64,000 nt of DNA from Asterella californica (lineage: Eukaryota; Streptophyta; Marchantiopsida; Marchantiales; Aytoniaceae), in the NCBI GenBank assembly GCA_036924285.1, contig JAYKYS010000005.1:25518001-25582000 (forward strand), in the 5' to 3' direction. Below, piece after piece: positions 12,701 to 24,546 of this stretch (position 1 is the first letter of the stretch; each line of letters opens with the position of its first letter). The notes under the pieces are model-generated. The model worked only from the letters and a program-made list of their open reading frames with translations. It was not told the DNA's origin and searched no databases. The position numbers were made by a program, and so were the translations under genes.

Positions 12701-14385
12701 CAGAGAAAGACAGCAAAATCACGGAGGTTCATCAAACCAGCAAACTCGGAGCTGAAGACGGACCATAGAGTATGTTTCCTGATATATTGACTACTTTTCC
12801 CGTTTAGGCATTAGACACATTCGCCACTTAGACCGAACTAAATAGCGACTATCCCTGTCGAAACTATTTCAACTATCCTGCCAGTTCTCGGGGTGGGGAG
12901 TAGATGTATGTTGTGCCGGACGTGGTAAGATAAAGTGTTGATAGATGTGGAGATAACACAGATAATGCCTACTGTCCTAACGGGAATTCTTTGTTGCGTT
13001 TGCGTTACGTCGAATAGGTTGATCTATAATGTCGCAGTAGGTGCAGTTGTAATTTTCAAGCACGAATACGTTTAGTTATTAGCAGTTGCTTGTCAGATCC
13101 AGAATCCCGGAAGATGAAAACCCTTCCCAACATCCCACGACTAGCATGGTTTTATGGGACGAATGTCGGAGCGATGCAAGTATTCAACAGTCGGCTGAAT
13201 TGAGTGCTTATATGTTCAGGAGTACCTTCGCTTTAAACAAGAGCAAGGGTGGAGGCGGCTTGTTGTATACAAGTCTGGCATACATGCTCTTGGCCTGTAC
13301 ACTGCCGAATTAATCTGCAAAGATGAGATGGTGAGAGTACTTGTTATGCTATCTATGCTTGGCGTGTGCAAGCTCTTTATTAGAGTAGTCGGGGCTTCGT
13401 GGTCCCCACTTGGGTTGCATAATCTGTTGACAGCAGCCGCTCGTCGATTCTGCACGGAATTCGATTTCAGTCGCTGCTTTCTGTTCTTTGGCCTGGGAAC
13501 CATACATTCTAGTCCGGAATTAATCGTAGGGTTTCCAGTGTACTTTCTTTTTGGGCGAAAAGATCATCGTCTATCCTTACGATCCGTCAGTTGCCAGCGG
13601 TGCAAATGACTTTTGCATTTTGGGTCCATGTATCGTCCTTCATCTATTGAACGATGTCAAAAGCGTCGTCCCGGGCAAACTGTGTCGTGAAGGATCTAAA
13701 AGTTCTACTGATATTTGTTGCAGGTGGTGGAGTACATTGGAGAGATTGTCGGACTTCGTGTTGCAGATAAGCGCGAGGCCGACTATCATTCCGGGAAGCT
13801 TTTGATTTCACACCAGGGTGCTTGTTACCTGTTCAGAATCGACAAAGAAAGGATTATAGATGCGACCCGTAAAGGTGGCATTGCTCGTTTTGTAAATCAT
13901 TCTTGCTCGGTAAGTTTGCGTACATCTGTTATCATATTCACGTTTGTTCCTCGTCTGGCTTCAGAAGCAGGTTTCCTTTTATCTCAGTCATTTGACCTCA
14001 TTATCATTTATACTGAATATGTTCTGGTGATTGCGCGTGCCGAACAGCCAAACTGTGTTGCTAAGGTGATCTGCGTCAAGAATCAAAATAAGGTAACATA
14101 TCGGCTTTGCACCTGTTATTTCCCAGTACTGTCTATTTCTGAGCATGTGGAAATCATCGTTTTGGTTCCTGGTCCGGGACAGATTTTGGACTTTGATGGT
14201 AGTTCAGCGTGTCAACTAAGGTGCTTCTACCCTTAAAATTTTCTTTGCAGGTTGTTTTCTTTGCACAACGAGACATCTGTCCGGGTGAGGAGATCACATA
14301 TGATTACCAGTTCAATTTTGAGCAGGAAGGAGATAAGATCCCTTGTTTTTGTGGTTCAGACAACTGCAGGGGTACTCTCAATTGA
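752..14385 (+). CDS. PHD-ePHD-SET histone-lysine N-methyltransferase (trithorax/KMT2-like)
   Basis: Likely H3K4-type chromatin methyltransferase acting in the nucleus. Modelled exons: 752-829, 1633-2514, 4188-4953, 5208-5369, 6215-6682, 6971-7100, 7236-10436, 10682-10892, 11057-11140, 11237-11737, 11959-12054, 12312-12491, 12593-12769, 13220-13330, 13724-13909, 14048-14092, 14251-14385. All phases agree and give 2,470 residues, which supports the model. The first ~1,900 residues are Ser/Gly/Lys-rich and low complexity. A PHD finger follows (CQVC, CGRC, HQGC, WVCRTC), then an extended PHD ([24 protein letters not shown]) with a long insert between its first knuckle and WVHMVC. The C-terminal SET domain shows [34 protein letters not shown] and a post-SET CFC plus CRGTLN. 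Exon 12 seems to use a GC donor (GAG|GCAAGT). Exon 2 could instead end at 2611, but only the donor at 2515 keeps phase. No PWWP or FYR domain was seen. Sequence resembles plant PHD/SET proteins more than canonical ATX1 or ATX3-5. Weakest parts are exons 1-3 and the 13/14 join. Confidence 0.85.
2284..2514 (+). repeat. degenerate 16-18-residue coding repeat in exon 2
   Basis: Within exon 2 of the SET gene the reading frame contains about five to six diverged copies of a unit resembling (D/E)-x-S-R-D-x-x-G-x-Y-S-R-T. Examples are [13 protein letters not shown] and [13 protein letters not shown]. Copies differ at the codon level, so the array is old or under relaxed constraint. It probably forms a disordered, Ser/Arg-rich segment. 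No known repeat family was recognised. Confidence 0.6.
4677..4730 (+). repeat. three 18-base in-frame repeats (VERQVA x3)
   Basis: Three adjacent 18-base units in exon 3 of the SET gene each encode VERQVA. They differ only at a few synonymous third positions. The array keeps frame and suggests slippage or short tandem expansion inside a disordered region. Confidence 0.8.
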
Positions 14386-16603
14386 CAAGAGGGAGAGGCA
14401 TAGCCTTTCTTTCTTTAGAATATTTACTGTGACATTCAAATGAGTAACTAAGGGCTCATGTGATGTGAGATTGTAATCTTGATAGTCTAAACAGGTTAGT
14501 CATTACCATCATGCATTTAAGGTTAGGTGGAAATATTCCATGTCCGAACACGAACATCGGTTAGTTTTTCCTTACAAATGTGTAAATCTTTGTACCGCTT
14601 CAGTAAACGGAAGATGCATCCTTTAATGGTATCTCTCATTTGCGCAAACCTTGTCGCTATAAGCAAGGATGGTGACGGCTTTCTTGTGGAACTAGTTGAG
14701 TTTAAGAATAGAATCCTTGAGGTTCTATAAGCAAAAGATGGCAAACTTGGCCTTGGTGAATCAAGATATCGTGATGGATAGAACCCAAAGCTTGAAGTAA
14801 TTTCCCTACTAATTTCATGGAACTGCGTATGGAAGGCGTGCTTTTTTGTCCACGTTCTTTTATTGCAACATTTGTTTCCCATAAAGCTCAGTAGAGAAAG
14901 TGTGCAAATCTACCGGAGCTGTAAACCGGAGGAACGCACTGCAGGAAACAGGCAGGAAGAATATCCGCATACGCAAAGTATTGAATAATGTCTATGGTAA
15001 TCTCCCAACCTGAGTTCCACCTTTAGCTTGACGATATGATCCAAGATTTGACAACCTAAATTACTTGACGTCAAAGGAGTGTTCTGGTGATATGTCTTAG
15101 TTTTATTGGCAGGCTGTGAACTGCATGTCCGTGGCAGAGATGAGCGTGAGGAGGCTCAGCAGCATGTCGACTCTTACTTCTTGTGCGGATGGACTGAGGA
15201 CTTGTTGCGCGTAGAGAAGGCGGCCTCTCTAAAGGAACTCATGACCGACGTATGGATCATTGTGATGGTAGCAGACGCTTATCTTGCACAGTTTGCTTCT
15301 TCCCCAAGCCTGTCCTTCTGTAAAAGTTTGAATTTCGGACGTTCTTCCGCTTGTCCTTGCACTGTTTTATGATCCGGGAGGCCGCAGATTTGTGCTTGGA
15401 CAGGGACGGAATTCTTTTCAAAAAGGGACAAAAATTTGGGACTTAGTCAGAATGAAAATCCATTGGATTTCTGTAGATAAAACGTAAGATCCTTTAAATT
15501 CATGTATGAAATTTGGTTATAACGTATAATTGATAGGTATATGATGCTACAAAAGTGAATTCAAGACAAGGGTTTGATCCAACTATAGAAAACTTGAACC
15601 CACCGGGAGGAGCAATCTCCATCTACAAGATTAAGTGAAACTCAAGTCATTAGAGGAGGTAAGGGTTAGTACTCAGGGATGTTGTTCGATTTTACTTAGT
15701 TTTGGATGTCACTGGAACACCAAGAAAGTGGTTTTGGAGAGTGGTTTGAAGAGTAAATTAGAGGGACTTTTGCCAAGTGAACTGGTTGCTGAGCCTCGAT
15801 ACGCCTATGAACTCTTTGTTATAAAGAAGGTCAAGTTTCAGAACTTTCGTTACAAGTCTCTGGAGTGAATTGACTACTGGACTTAGACAAGAAACAGATA
15901 AATATCTGAAAAAACTGAGTGATACAAAACAGTTATAGTATTTGGTGTGAGTTCGACTTCTTAGTACATGTAGGCATCTTGAGAAACTAAGATTTATAAG
16001 TAAGAGAGAGAGCAAGATCACTTGAGCATGTTACAATCGGAGTATCTACAAAGCACATGAAAATGTGATCAGTTGTTAGTCCACTCGAGATCTGGTAAGA
16101 TCTGGTACTATCAAGACCATGGTGGGTGAGAAGGTTGATGCTCAATTACGAGCGGAGGCGTCTTAGATGTTGGAAGTAGGTTGAAGAGGAAATCAGTTGA
16201 TAAAAGATGTGAGTGAATGCAAGATTGTTGTGAGTAGTATTGATCGATGAAGGGTATGCACTTCTAGACTTAACTGAACAGGCTAGACTTGTCATGATAT
16301 ATATTTTCTTCTTTGTTAACAGAAGAAATACAAAGATCTCTGAAGTTTATTTCATACTTCAACAAAATATGCATCCAAAGTGAACCGCGGATCAAAAAAA
16401 AGAAAAAGATGCCTCCCGAAGGCGAGCATTAATCTTCAGAGATGGTTGGTTATCGCTAGCTCTTGGGGATACTTTCTTTACTTTCATGCATATATATGTA
16501 TTCTTTAGTTAGTTGTCGCTTGCTGTTTGAACTTTTAGACATATCGAGTCGAGAAGAAAATGGTCCGTGCGTCATTATGTGTTTTGAGGTTGGTTCAGGT
16601 GGC
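14069..16603 (+). repeat. segmental duplication, copy 1 (last SET exon plus downstream DNA)
   Basis: This 2.5 kb stretch is near-identical to 31204-33496. It starts inside exon 16 of the SET gene (at ATCTGCGTCAAG), takes in the last intron, the last coding exon and about 2.2 kb of 3' UTR or intergenic DNA. It stops at GGTTCAGGTGGC, where the copies diverge abruptly. Copy 1 contains about 285 bases (15475-15760) missing from copy 2. Short open frames at 14523-14882 (-) and 14527-14730 (+) exist in both copies, but they show no family signature, and conservation is expected from recent duplication. No separate gene is recognised downstream of the stop at 14385. Confidence 0.9.
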
Positions 16604-16884
16604 CGACACTATTTCGACTTTATACATGCGTTCAGAAGTTGAAGAGTTGTACTGAGAGAATGAGAGAATACCAAACTATAATCTATAAAGGGAGTGCGAG
16701 GACCGAACTTTTACACGTATATATGTGATAGGTTGCTGTAAAACTTGTCATTTTTAGTTCAATATGAAAGGGTTATGTGATAAATTAAAATTTTATACGT
16801 TATACTTCTTCTATTTTTTATGAAGGAGGTGAATATGCAAGGAAGATTGCAGATTTGCATACTTCATAGACAATATCAAGACAA

Positions 16885-16926
16885 GTCCTGCATGCTATAA
16901 TCATGCTAGATTATAGCATGCAGGAC
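16885..16926. other. perfect 18 bp stem hairpin
   Basis: An 18-base inverted repeat (16885-16902 with 16909-16926) surrounds a 6-base loop, ATGCTA. It lies just beyond the end of duplication copy 1, where the DNA becomes AT-rich. It might be a transposon terminus, a footprint or a small hairpin transcript; the sequence alone does not decide. Confidence 0.8.
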
Positions 16927-18529
16927 TCCTCAAGATATATATTTCTTTTGGAAAGAACAAGAGCTATAATAGAAAAAGACACCGAGCCAACCTTCGCAAT
17001 GAAATTTTCTTTTTATTTCAGTTCTTGTCTTCTTGTACACGTTTTTCCGTTCTTACGCAAAGAACTTGGGATGCATATTCACCTTGAGGTGACCTTAAAA
17101 CTGAGAATGCATTCTCATGGTTGACTCTCTCTAAACATAAGAGATTCTCAAGGGATTCTGGAAATATAAATCTTCCTCTTTTATTTATGTTGGATATATC
17201 ATCCATAGTAGATTACCAGACATGACATTTGATAAATTATGATTAATTAATTAATAAACTATGATCTTTATATATTAGTTTGACAAATCAGAACATTTAA
17301 ATGATATTGTTAGAAATGCAGTCCAACCGTTACATATGCTCGTAATTGAGATTTTATATTTCTTAATATATAAATGTTTAATATTCAGTGTTCAATATCT
17401 TCTCGATTTTAGCTCGAAAAGTGGTTTAGGACTGAGAAATCATGACTATGACCATGAACTCCACCACGTATAAAGAAAAGAAGAAAGAGATCTAAATTAT
17501 TTTATGAAAAGATCTGAAAACTGAACTGCGTTTCTAGAAATGTTGTTTAAAGGTCATGGCTTATTAAATTTACATAGAAAAATCATGCTTTATTAGACCT
17601 CTATCTGATCATCCTCTCAGTGGATGATGTATCATACATAAAACCATTCTAAAACACAAAAGAAAAAAAACTGTATATTCACAATCCTTTCTGCTATATA
17701 CCAACCACACTCCAACCAAATATACATCCAAACGAGTTTGTCAGTTTTGATAAGGAAAACAGAAGCGAGTATGTCAGTTTAGACACGAATGAGAAAGCGA
17801 ACAGCATAAGGAATGAAAACTCCAAGTTAAGGATCACGAGTACTCCAAGTGGTCGATCGATCGTTATCGGTAAAAATCAATCAAAACTTCATGTACAGAG
17901 AAAATCGTTAATCGCAGCAGTGCGATTGTGGACGGAAGTGCGTTAGAGTGCAGAACTAGTGGGAGTGGTGGACGGAAGTGCGTTTAGTGCGACGGTGGGC
18001 AAAAAGGGAAAATGGAGGAAGACGACAAGCAATTTTTTTGGAGCCAAAAATACAAGCAATGGATACGGCAGCAGCTGTGATCAGGTCGGGGCGTTGAGGT
18101 TGGGTTTTGTATCACCATAAAATTGTGCGTGCTAGATAGACTCCTGGGATCTTTTGTTCTCTTGTTTGCTTGTCCCCGGTCCCGTCTGACAGTGCCCCGC
18201 CCCGCGGGCCTGTTATCAGAAATCTATATATATTAAGTAAATATAACAAGTCGTTATGCATGCAATGGAATTGTAAGGGCTATGCGTTTGCAAGACCTAA
18301 CAATCCTAGAAGGTGAAATCTGTGAAAGTGAATATTAAAAATGAAATCCATATCACCTCACGAGTCTTAGAAGGTGATACATATGAAGGTGTAATTCTAG
18401 AGATGTGGATGAATGTTAAAAGAATGATGAAAATTAATATAGTCTTTGAAAGCCATGGTAAGATTATCTTAGGATATTGGAAGAAGTAGTTTTTAAATTT
18501 ATGTAACTCACAACGGGCATCTTTCAACA
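16927..18529. other. AT-rich region without recognised genes
   Basis: Base composition shifts strongly to A and T relative to the flanking plant gene. I found no coding region, RNA gene or complete mobile element. A short GC-richer island at about 18060-18210 interrupts the AT-rich DNA. This may be host DNA at the 3' side of the Helentron or part of its non-coding end; its terminus was not located. Confidence 0.5.
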
Positions 18530-19330
18530 TGTATTCATATGTTGATTGTAACATGTCTGCATCATTTATGCAAATATATAGTTGTGAAGCTTCGGATCAT
18601 TTTGAGGATAGTGATCCTAAGAATCTTCAGATGTATGAAAATGGAGAAGTTTATGAGTCTTTGGACCGATTCAAAGATAGTGATAAGTTACAACTGCAGA
18701 AAAGAACATTTAGAATATTGTGGAGGTTAGGAAAGATAATTTCAGACTGTGTTATTACATACATTACAAAATTTATGAAAGTTAGGAAAAGATACATAAA
18801 TGACATTTGTGCTATTTTTGTTTGTGTATGATGCAATTATTGTTAAAAAATATAAAGGAGTATATGATGTCATAATTTGTTGAAATTAGTTTTAACTCGA
18901 TGCATATGAATTTGTATTGAATGATTCAAATGATGAACGTATGAAGAAAATAAGTAGACTAATTTATTTAGCTACATGAGAATATATTAACATATGATGA
19001 TTTTTGAAATGAGAAAATATATAATGAAGATTGTGAGAGATGTTGTGAAGATTATGTACATTGGAGTATCGATAATATGTAAGATATGCAAGAAATGTAT
19101 AGAATGATTTGAATCTTGAGGTCGTCTTGAGAGCAATGATGAATCGTAACTGCGAAACAAAACATTCGGAATATTATAGATGTTAAAATGAGCATATTTA
19201 TATTATATTGAATTGTTGTGGATGTATACATTTAGGAATTTTGCAAAGTCTATAGCTCATGACATGATGATGATTTACAGTTTATATAAGAAATGTTTTT
19301 TTCAAGAAACGTAAAAGGGAGTACCTTGTT
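18530..19330. repeat. degenerate tandem repeat, two units of about 455 bp
   Basis: Two consecutive diverged units can be aligned by eye. The stretch near 18583-18725 (GTTGTGAAG ... AACATTTAGAATATT) matches that near 19043-19180 (GTTGTGAAG ... AACATTCGGAATATT). The motif ATATTAACATATGATGA occurs at about 18980 and again at about 19450. Open frames here are not convincing. The repeat may belong to the 3' non-coding part of the adjacent Helentron. Confidence 0.45.
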
Positions 19331-19419
19331 TCGCAAGTGTTGAAAATCTCTTGAATCTAAAATATATGGTCATGAACATTACTCGTATATCTCGATTGAT
19401 GAGTACACGAACAAAAGAA

Positions 19420-20864
19420 GATTGGATTTGCTTTTTCACGTAAATGAGAACATATTAACATATGATGACTTTTTATAGAGAATAAAAATAAGATCATGAT
19501 CTGTCCAATAAGCATGTGATGATGAAGAGAGATTTTCATATTGGGGAACGTTAGTCCATATTTGATCTAGGTTTGATCCGTATTTTGTAGTTAGTTTTGT
19601 GAAAGTTGGAAAAAAGCTGAATGAATTCATGAAAGATGCGAAAGATGTAGTTTGATGATCATCAGTTTTGAGCAGATCAATATTGAAATCTCCTATGATT
19701 ATCGTGAGATAATCCTTAGGTATGTTTTGAATAATGGTAGTAAAATTGATCAAAAACTCATTGATATGCATACAAGGAGATTTGTATACAACTATGATGT
19801 GAATTGCACGACAAGTTAGAATGTTGAAATCTGCAAAACTGTTTCCATGTTATGAGTTTCAAAAATATTATGCGCCGAGAGTTGCATTGTGTTTTGATAT
19901 GTTAGTAGCAAACCTCGACTTGTGTGCGTATGTATATATTGAAAGCGTTCGATATCTATGAAATGCCAACAGAACTAGGATTTTGTATAAGTGTCTCACT
20001 GAAGCACAAAATATCAGCTAGTTGTAAATTATGATCTGCTCTAACATCAAGGTGATGTTTTATTAATGATCTTGTGTTTAGAAATTGTATGAGCAAGTAA
20101 GTGGAAGATGAGATATTCATCTGAAGATCATGGATGTGGAATTGCCACGATGATTTTAGTTTCAACTGTTCCATTTCGAGAGTGACTCTGGTGCCTACAA
20201 CTATATGACGATGCTCGATCAATTGTAATATAGGTAAGTGCTTAGGATTTTCCACTCTGGATAATGCAGTGTATGTCAATTCGTGTCGATTTATGTGCTT
20301 GGGATTGAAAGCTACCTGATGCATGGTCAATCTTTGCGATCTGTGGATAGTTCGTGCAGATGTTTGTTGAACAGGGAATTGTGTTCTAGTGATCTTATGT
20401 TCTCTGGTATATTTATTGATTGGAAATTGTTGTGAAATTCTCATAATGGGCGTCCAAGATGGATGAATGTTATTAGAATACAAATGTTTTTGTTTGTTCC
20501 TCGTTTGTGTTCCAATCTTTGGATCAAAAAATTGGATCCAATTGATTTGATCATCGTTATATATTGTTGTGGACATGAAAATCCCATCAATTTCATTTGT
20601 GAGTCCATCTCGTGTGTTATAATTATAACATAATTCTACTAACATGATAACTTTTAGAGATAAAGTATTGTGTAATCCAGCTGTATCTTTTGGATTTATG
20701 GATATCTTAAATCTTTTTGATATAACAGAAGAAAAATGATCTTTTGAATGGAATAAATATTCATTCCCATAAGTTATTCTAAATACATGTTGATTTTGAA
20801 GTTTCGTATCTTTGTTAGTGTAAAATATATGGGATGTAAAAAATGACAATATTGTATCCTTCAA
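19420..20864 (-). pseudogene. helicase C-terminus fused to EEP endonuclease (Helentron 3' part)
   Basis: An open - strand frame (20864-19956) runs from HIFYTNKDTKLQNQHVF through FPVQQTSARTIHRSQRL and HELTYTALSRVENPKHL (PIF1 motifs V and VI) straight into an endonuclease/exonuclease/phosphatase start, FLNTRSLIKHHLDVRADHN with ADILCFSET. After frame changes the endonuclease continues as SRGLLLTYQN, HIIVVYKSPC, IIIGDFNIDLL, GSNLDQIWTN and YWTDHDLIF. The metal and catalytic residues of GDFN and the final DHD are visible. A helicase with a C-terminal EEP domain is diagnostic of Helentrons rather than canonical plant Helitrons. Confidence 0.85.
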
Positions 20865-20869
20865 CTAAC

Positions 20870-22745
20870 GATGAACTTGATGATGAAATGACGAGAGATA
20901 TAAAGCTTAAATCTATTAGAATTTCAAACATCATTTCTTCTTTCAAAATTGGATTGGATATGAACTTCGATTAGTATCTTGAACATTTAGAACTTACATA
21001 TGAACTTACTTATTAGCTCTAAGATATTCTTTATCAAAACCTTCTCAAACGTCATCCAATAGATATTTACATTAATTCTTTTCCAAAAGTGCTGCTTCCA
21101 TTTGGCAAGCCAACACAGATTGTCAATACGTGTTGGATCCACATGCTGCGGCACAATATTGTACCTCATATCTAACAAAAGTAGACAATACAATAACGAA
21201 TGAGATGAAGAAAATTAACAATAAATATACCGAGGAAAATCAAGAAATAACCACACGGATAAAAAAGTTAAGCAATGCATTCTTCAATTCCAGACAAGTT
21301 TCGGCTCAATTAGCCATCTATACAATCTTAAAATTACCTTTGTATCATGCTTCTCGTTCTTTTCAATTCATAGACATTAGAAGTCCATCCGATCAGACCT
21401 TCCTCCTCAAAAGTGCCAAACAACTATCTTCTGAAGATGATTCTTCAACAAAAATAGGATTGCCATCCATCATAGATAAGTATGCACGACGTCCACAACA
21501 TCTGCAAACAAATTCAATGACTTCGATAAAATTCGTGGTCAAGTTTAATACTTCACAAAATAGAAGATTGAGAAAATCTAAAATCGTTCGATGGATATGT
21601 TTCGACGAATATAAACAACCCGAAGAGTATTTCAGAGAGCAAGTGCTGTTATATGTCCATTTTCTTTACGACGAGAACAACATTAAAGATTCAACTGAAA
21701 CATGGGAAAATACATATAATGGACATAATCACATATTCTATTGTTACAAAATTTGTATACTTTTAAATACAATACGGACGAAGTAAACAAGGATTGGAAA
21801 AAATCGGAGGATGAGGTGGTAGAACTTGAAGAAATAAGAGAATATCATAACGGACAAAGTGAACCGGAACAGGATTCAAGCAATTTGGATTTGGACAGTG
21901 CCGACTTAATGCAACGAACTACTCTTAAATGTACTTCTAAGACTATGAATCGTGAAGAAACCTTCCCGATCAAAGATCTTCTAATACCAATAGAATCGTT
22001 TGGTTTTGAATTACGTCAACTGAATCAACAATAAAAGCTAATCTTCAATGATTGTATGTACAAAAAAAACACTTTTCACATGAACCAATCCATTTATTTC
22101 TTACGGGAGAAGCAGGAACCGATAAAACATTCACCTTATTAAAAATTATACAAAGATTGTCATGGATATACGAAGATGATAAATCCAGGTTTAATGATCC
22201 CGAACAAATAAAAGTTTTGAAGATAGCATACACAGGACGAGCTGCATATAACATACAAGGAATGACTATTCATAGTGCCTTAGCAATCCTTAAAGATTCT
22301 TACGATATGAACGTATCAAAATTAAGTCCAGATCAACTGGATAAATACATCAAATATTATAGCCAATTAAGATTATTAGTGATAGACAAAATCTCTCTAG
22401 TTGGTGCAAGAATGTTCTCTTACATAAACCAAAGACTACAACAAATAACTCAGAATCTCAACCTTCCATTCAATGGCATAGATATAATTGTTTGCGATGA
22501 TTTTTATCAAGTACAACCTGTTCAAGATTTATGGATTTTCAGTCTTTTAATATTTATTCTCAAAATATTATCACTAACATATGATCTTCATTTTTCAAAC
22601 ACTATGAATTGACTCAACCTATGCATCAGAACAATACAGCTTTTATTCAAATTTTGAATCGTATTCTCATCAACCAACAAACATCTTCTGATCTACATTA
22701 TTTAAATTCAACTTATCAAAAAAAATATTCTAACCAAACGATATA
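20870..22745 (+). pseudogene. PIF1-like helicase N-half of the Helentron, inverted relative to the element
   Basis: On the + strand the order is FDxYLEHLEL, then (after a frameshift near 21080) WQANTDCQYVLDPHAAAQYC, a long helical section, an acidic segment, and a PIF1-type ATPase. Walker A reads GEAGTDKTF, with Asp where a Gly is expected. Walker B reads LLVIDKISLV, with Lys replacing the catalytic Glu. The block ends with ELTQPMHQNNTAFIQILN (after a stop at about 22610). It would join to the - strand sequence at 20864 and 22755 if flipped, so the segment has been inverted inside the element. Confidence 0.85.
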
Positions 22746-22754
22746 CCATGGAAG

Positions 22755-23360
22755 TCAAAATTGACAAGAAGAAGAAGATGTTTTCTTATAGCAAGTATTT
22801 GTGTGATGATGAGTTTGACATTTGATCATCTCTTCGCTCAATAAGTGATAATCAATAGAAATATACTCGTCTATGAAAATTGTTATTGATTCATCAAGAT
22901 CTATCTTGAAAACAGGAGCATTTTTTATCCACAGTAGTCCGGTTGATCATGTGGACTGCCTCTGCTTTGAAATTTAGTTACGAAAAAGAAATCAGATACA
23001 TTTCTCAAAATTAATTGGTTATGTTGAATAAGTTTACGGAAACATTATGTTCTATGTTCGTAATATCGTGCACATGTGACAAGATCTTGTCTAAGAAGTT
23101 GTTTTCCTGAAGAACTTAAGGTTTCTTCATCGTCCGGCAATGGTATATGGTTATCCATTTTGTTCAATTTGAATAAGGTGTTCATCAACTGTTTCCAATT
23201 TTTTCGTTCGCAATTAAAGTAATGAAAATGTAGGTTTTCCTAATTGTCGGATCATTGCGAAAAGATTTCGCTTAACGACTTGGTAATAGTCTGGAGTGAA
23301 TCATAATCGAGAGAAACAAGGAAAAGCTTGATCTGATATAAGAAATTGTTGTTGAAATTG
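22755..23360 (-). pseudogene. Rep (HUH) endonuclease domain of the Helentron, inactivated
   Basis: Fragments recognisable across three - strand frames include IRKTYIFITLIANEKIGNS and, at 22943-22962, RGSPHDQ, followed after a frameshift by LWIKNAPVFKIDLDES and HLLSEEMIKCQTH. In active Rep proteins the RGSPH-D-H stretch is the HUH metal-binding motif; here the second His codon reads Gln. With the frameshifts and stops this domain cannot be active. Confidence 0.75.
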
Positions 23361-23371
23361 TCATCCTTGAC

Positions 23372-24060
23372 TTATTTCGCCGTTAAAGGAGAGCCTTGTA
23401 GTTTGCCTTTCCTTACTCGAATCCAAGAAATGCTTAGAATTTTCTTGATGTAGATTTTGGACATCTTGAAAAAGATGTTTGGTAAATGTCTAGCACATTT
23501 ATGAGTTTTGTATAATAATTCCCATGAAGCTAGTTTGTGATATGACATCTTCGAAACGATTTGTTTGTTTTTCTGTTGCAAAAAAACAAACAAGGAAAAT
23601 TAGTCTCTTCACAAAATCATCTTTGAATAAACTCAAAGGGTGATATCCCTCGCTAGGAGCCACAGTAAGTTTATACTTTTCATTGGCGTAAATCATTTCA
23701 GGATCTAAAAAGTTTGCAATAAATGTATCAGTGTTTGTGTTCGGTTCATGATTATTTTCATCGAACTCATTATTTGTTTCGATGGTTTCTACTTCATCGA
23801 ATCGGAGTTGTTCTTTGAAATAATTGTCGTTGAAAGTGTGAATCCAATTTTCATTCAGCTTGATATTGTGATGTTTGTATAAGTGTGTATCAATAAGATA
23901 ATCTAAAGCTCGCATTACTTTGTTAGGTCGAACGTCGCTTGTTTTATAGATTGATTTTAGAGTCAGTTTTCTTTTGATTTCCACTATGATAGAACCTTCT
24001 TCATCGGCCATATGTGGTAAATGTGTTTGGACCATGTTTGTATTTGACGGGATATTGATA
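23372..24060 (-). pseudogene. Helitron-type N-terminal region of the Helentron protein
   Basis: On the - strand this reads VINIPSNTNMVQTHLPHM, then ADEEGSIIVEIKRKLTLKS, a helical block (RPNKVMRALDYLIDT), an acidic linker, and the characteristic EGYHPLSLFKDD. A second frame continues with a region ending PNIFFKMSKI. These motifs recur in helitron-like N-terminal domains that precede the Rep endonuclease. At least one frameshift lies near 23580. Confidence 0.75.
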
Positions 24061-24078
24061 ACGCTATCATCACAATAT

Positions 24079-24535
24079 CAATATTTATCCATAAGATAGT
24101 GAAACAACTACAAGATTTACGATTAATTCATCTAAATGTACCAATAGTACAATTAATACGTAAATTTATAAGTAAAAATTCTACTTATGAGAATGACTTA
24201 AACACTATTCAAACTAGAATTTATAAACTAGGTATAGATAAACTCAATCTCCCAAAGACCAAAGTAAACCATCCTTTGCAAGATATTGACTCTCACCAAT
24301 TAAATATTCTATATTCGGACCTCTTATTATTCTATCACAATATCCATATTTATCCATAAGAGATGTCATAAAGAAATTCATACAATCTCATAAACAATAT
24401 GATATACAACTCTTTAGAATGAAAAAAACACTTTCTGATAAAATAAAACAATACAGAATAATGAATAAGACTAATTCAATTAACACATCTAACCGTAGTT
24501 CTAAAAAATGAAAAACACTATCATTAGAAGAAAAA
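24079..24535 (+). repeat. inverted-repeat arm 1, inserted inverted copy flanked by 11 bp direct repeats
   Basis: This is an inverted copy of 24898-25336, preceded by about 19 extra bases that resemble sequence inside the arm (TTTATCCATAAGA). The 11-mer CATCACAATAT lies immediately on each side (24068-24078 and 24536-24546). Removing the insert restores the order EERLISSRVMFRNI ... VINIPSNTNMVQ on the - strand. This shows the segment was added to a previously contiguous coding region. Confidence 0.85.
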
Positions 24536-24546
24536 CATCACAATAT

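Noticed and set aside
14523..14882. 119-codon - strand frame conserved in both duplication copies
   Set aside because: Conservation is explained by recent segmental duplication; no domain, and it is antisense to presumed 3' flank.
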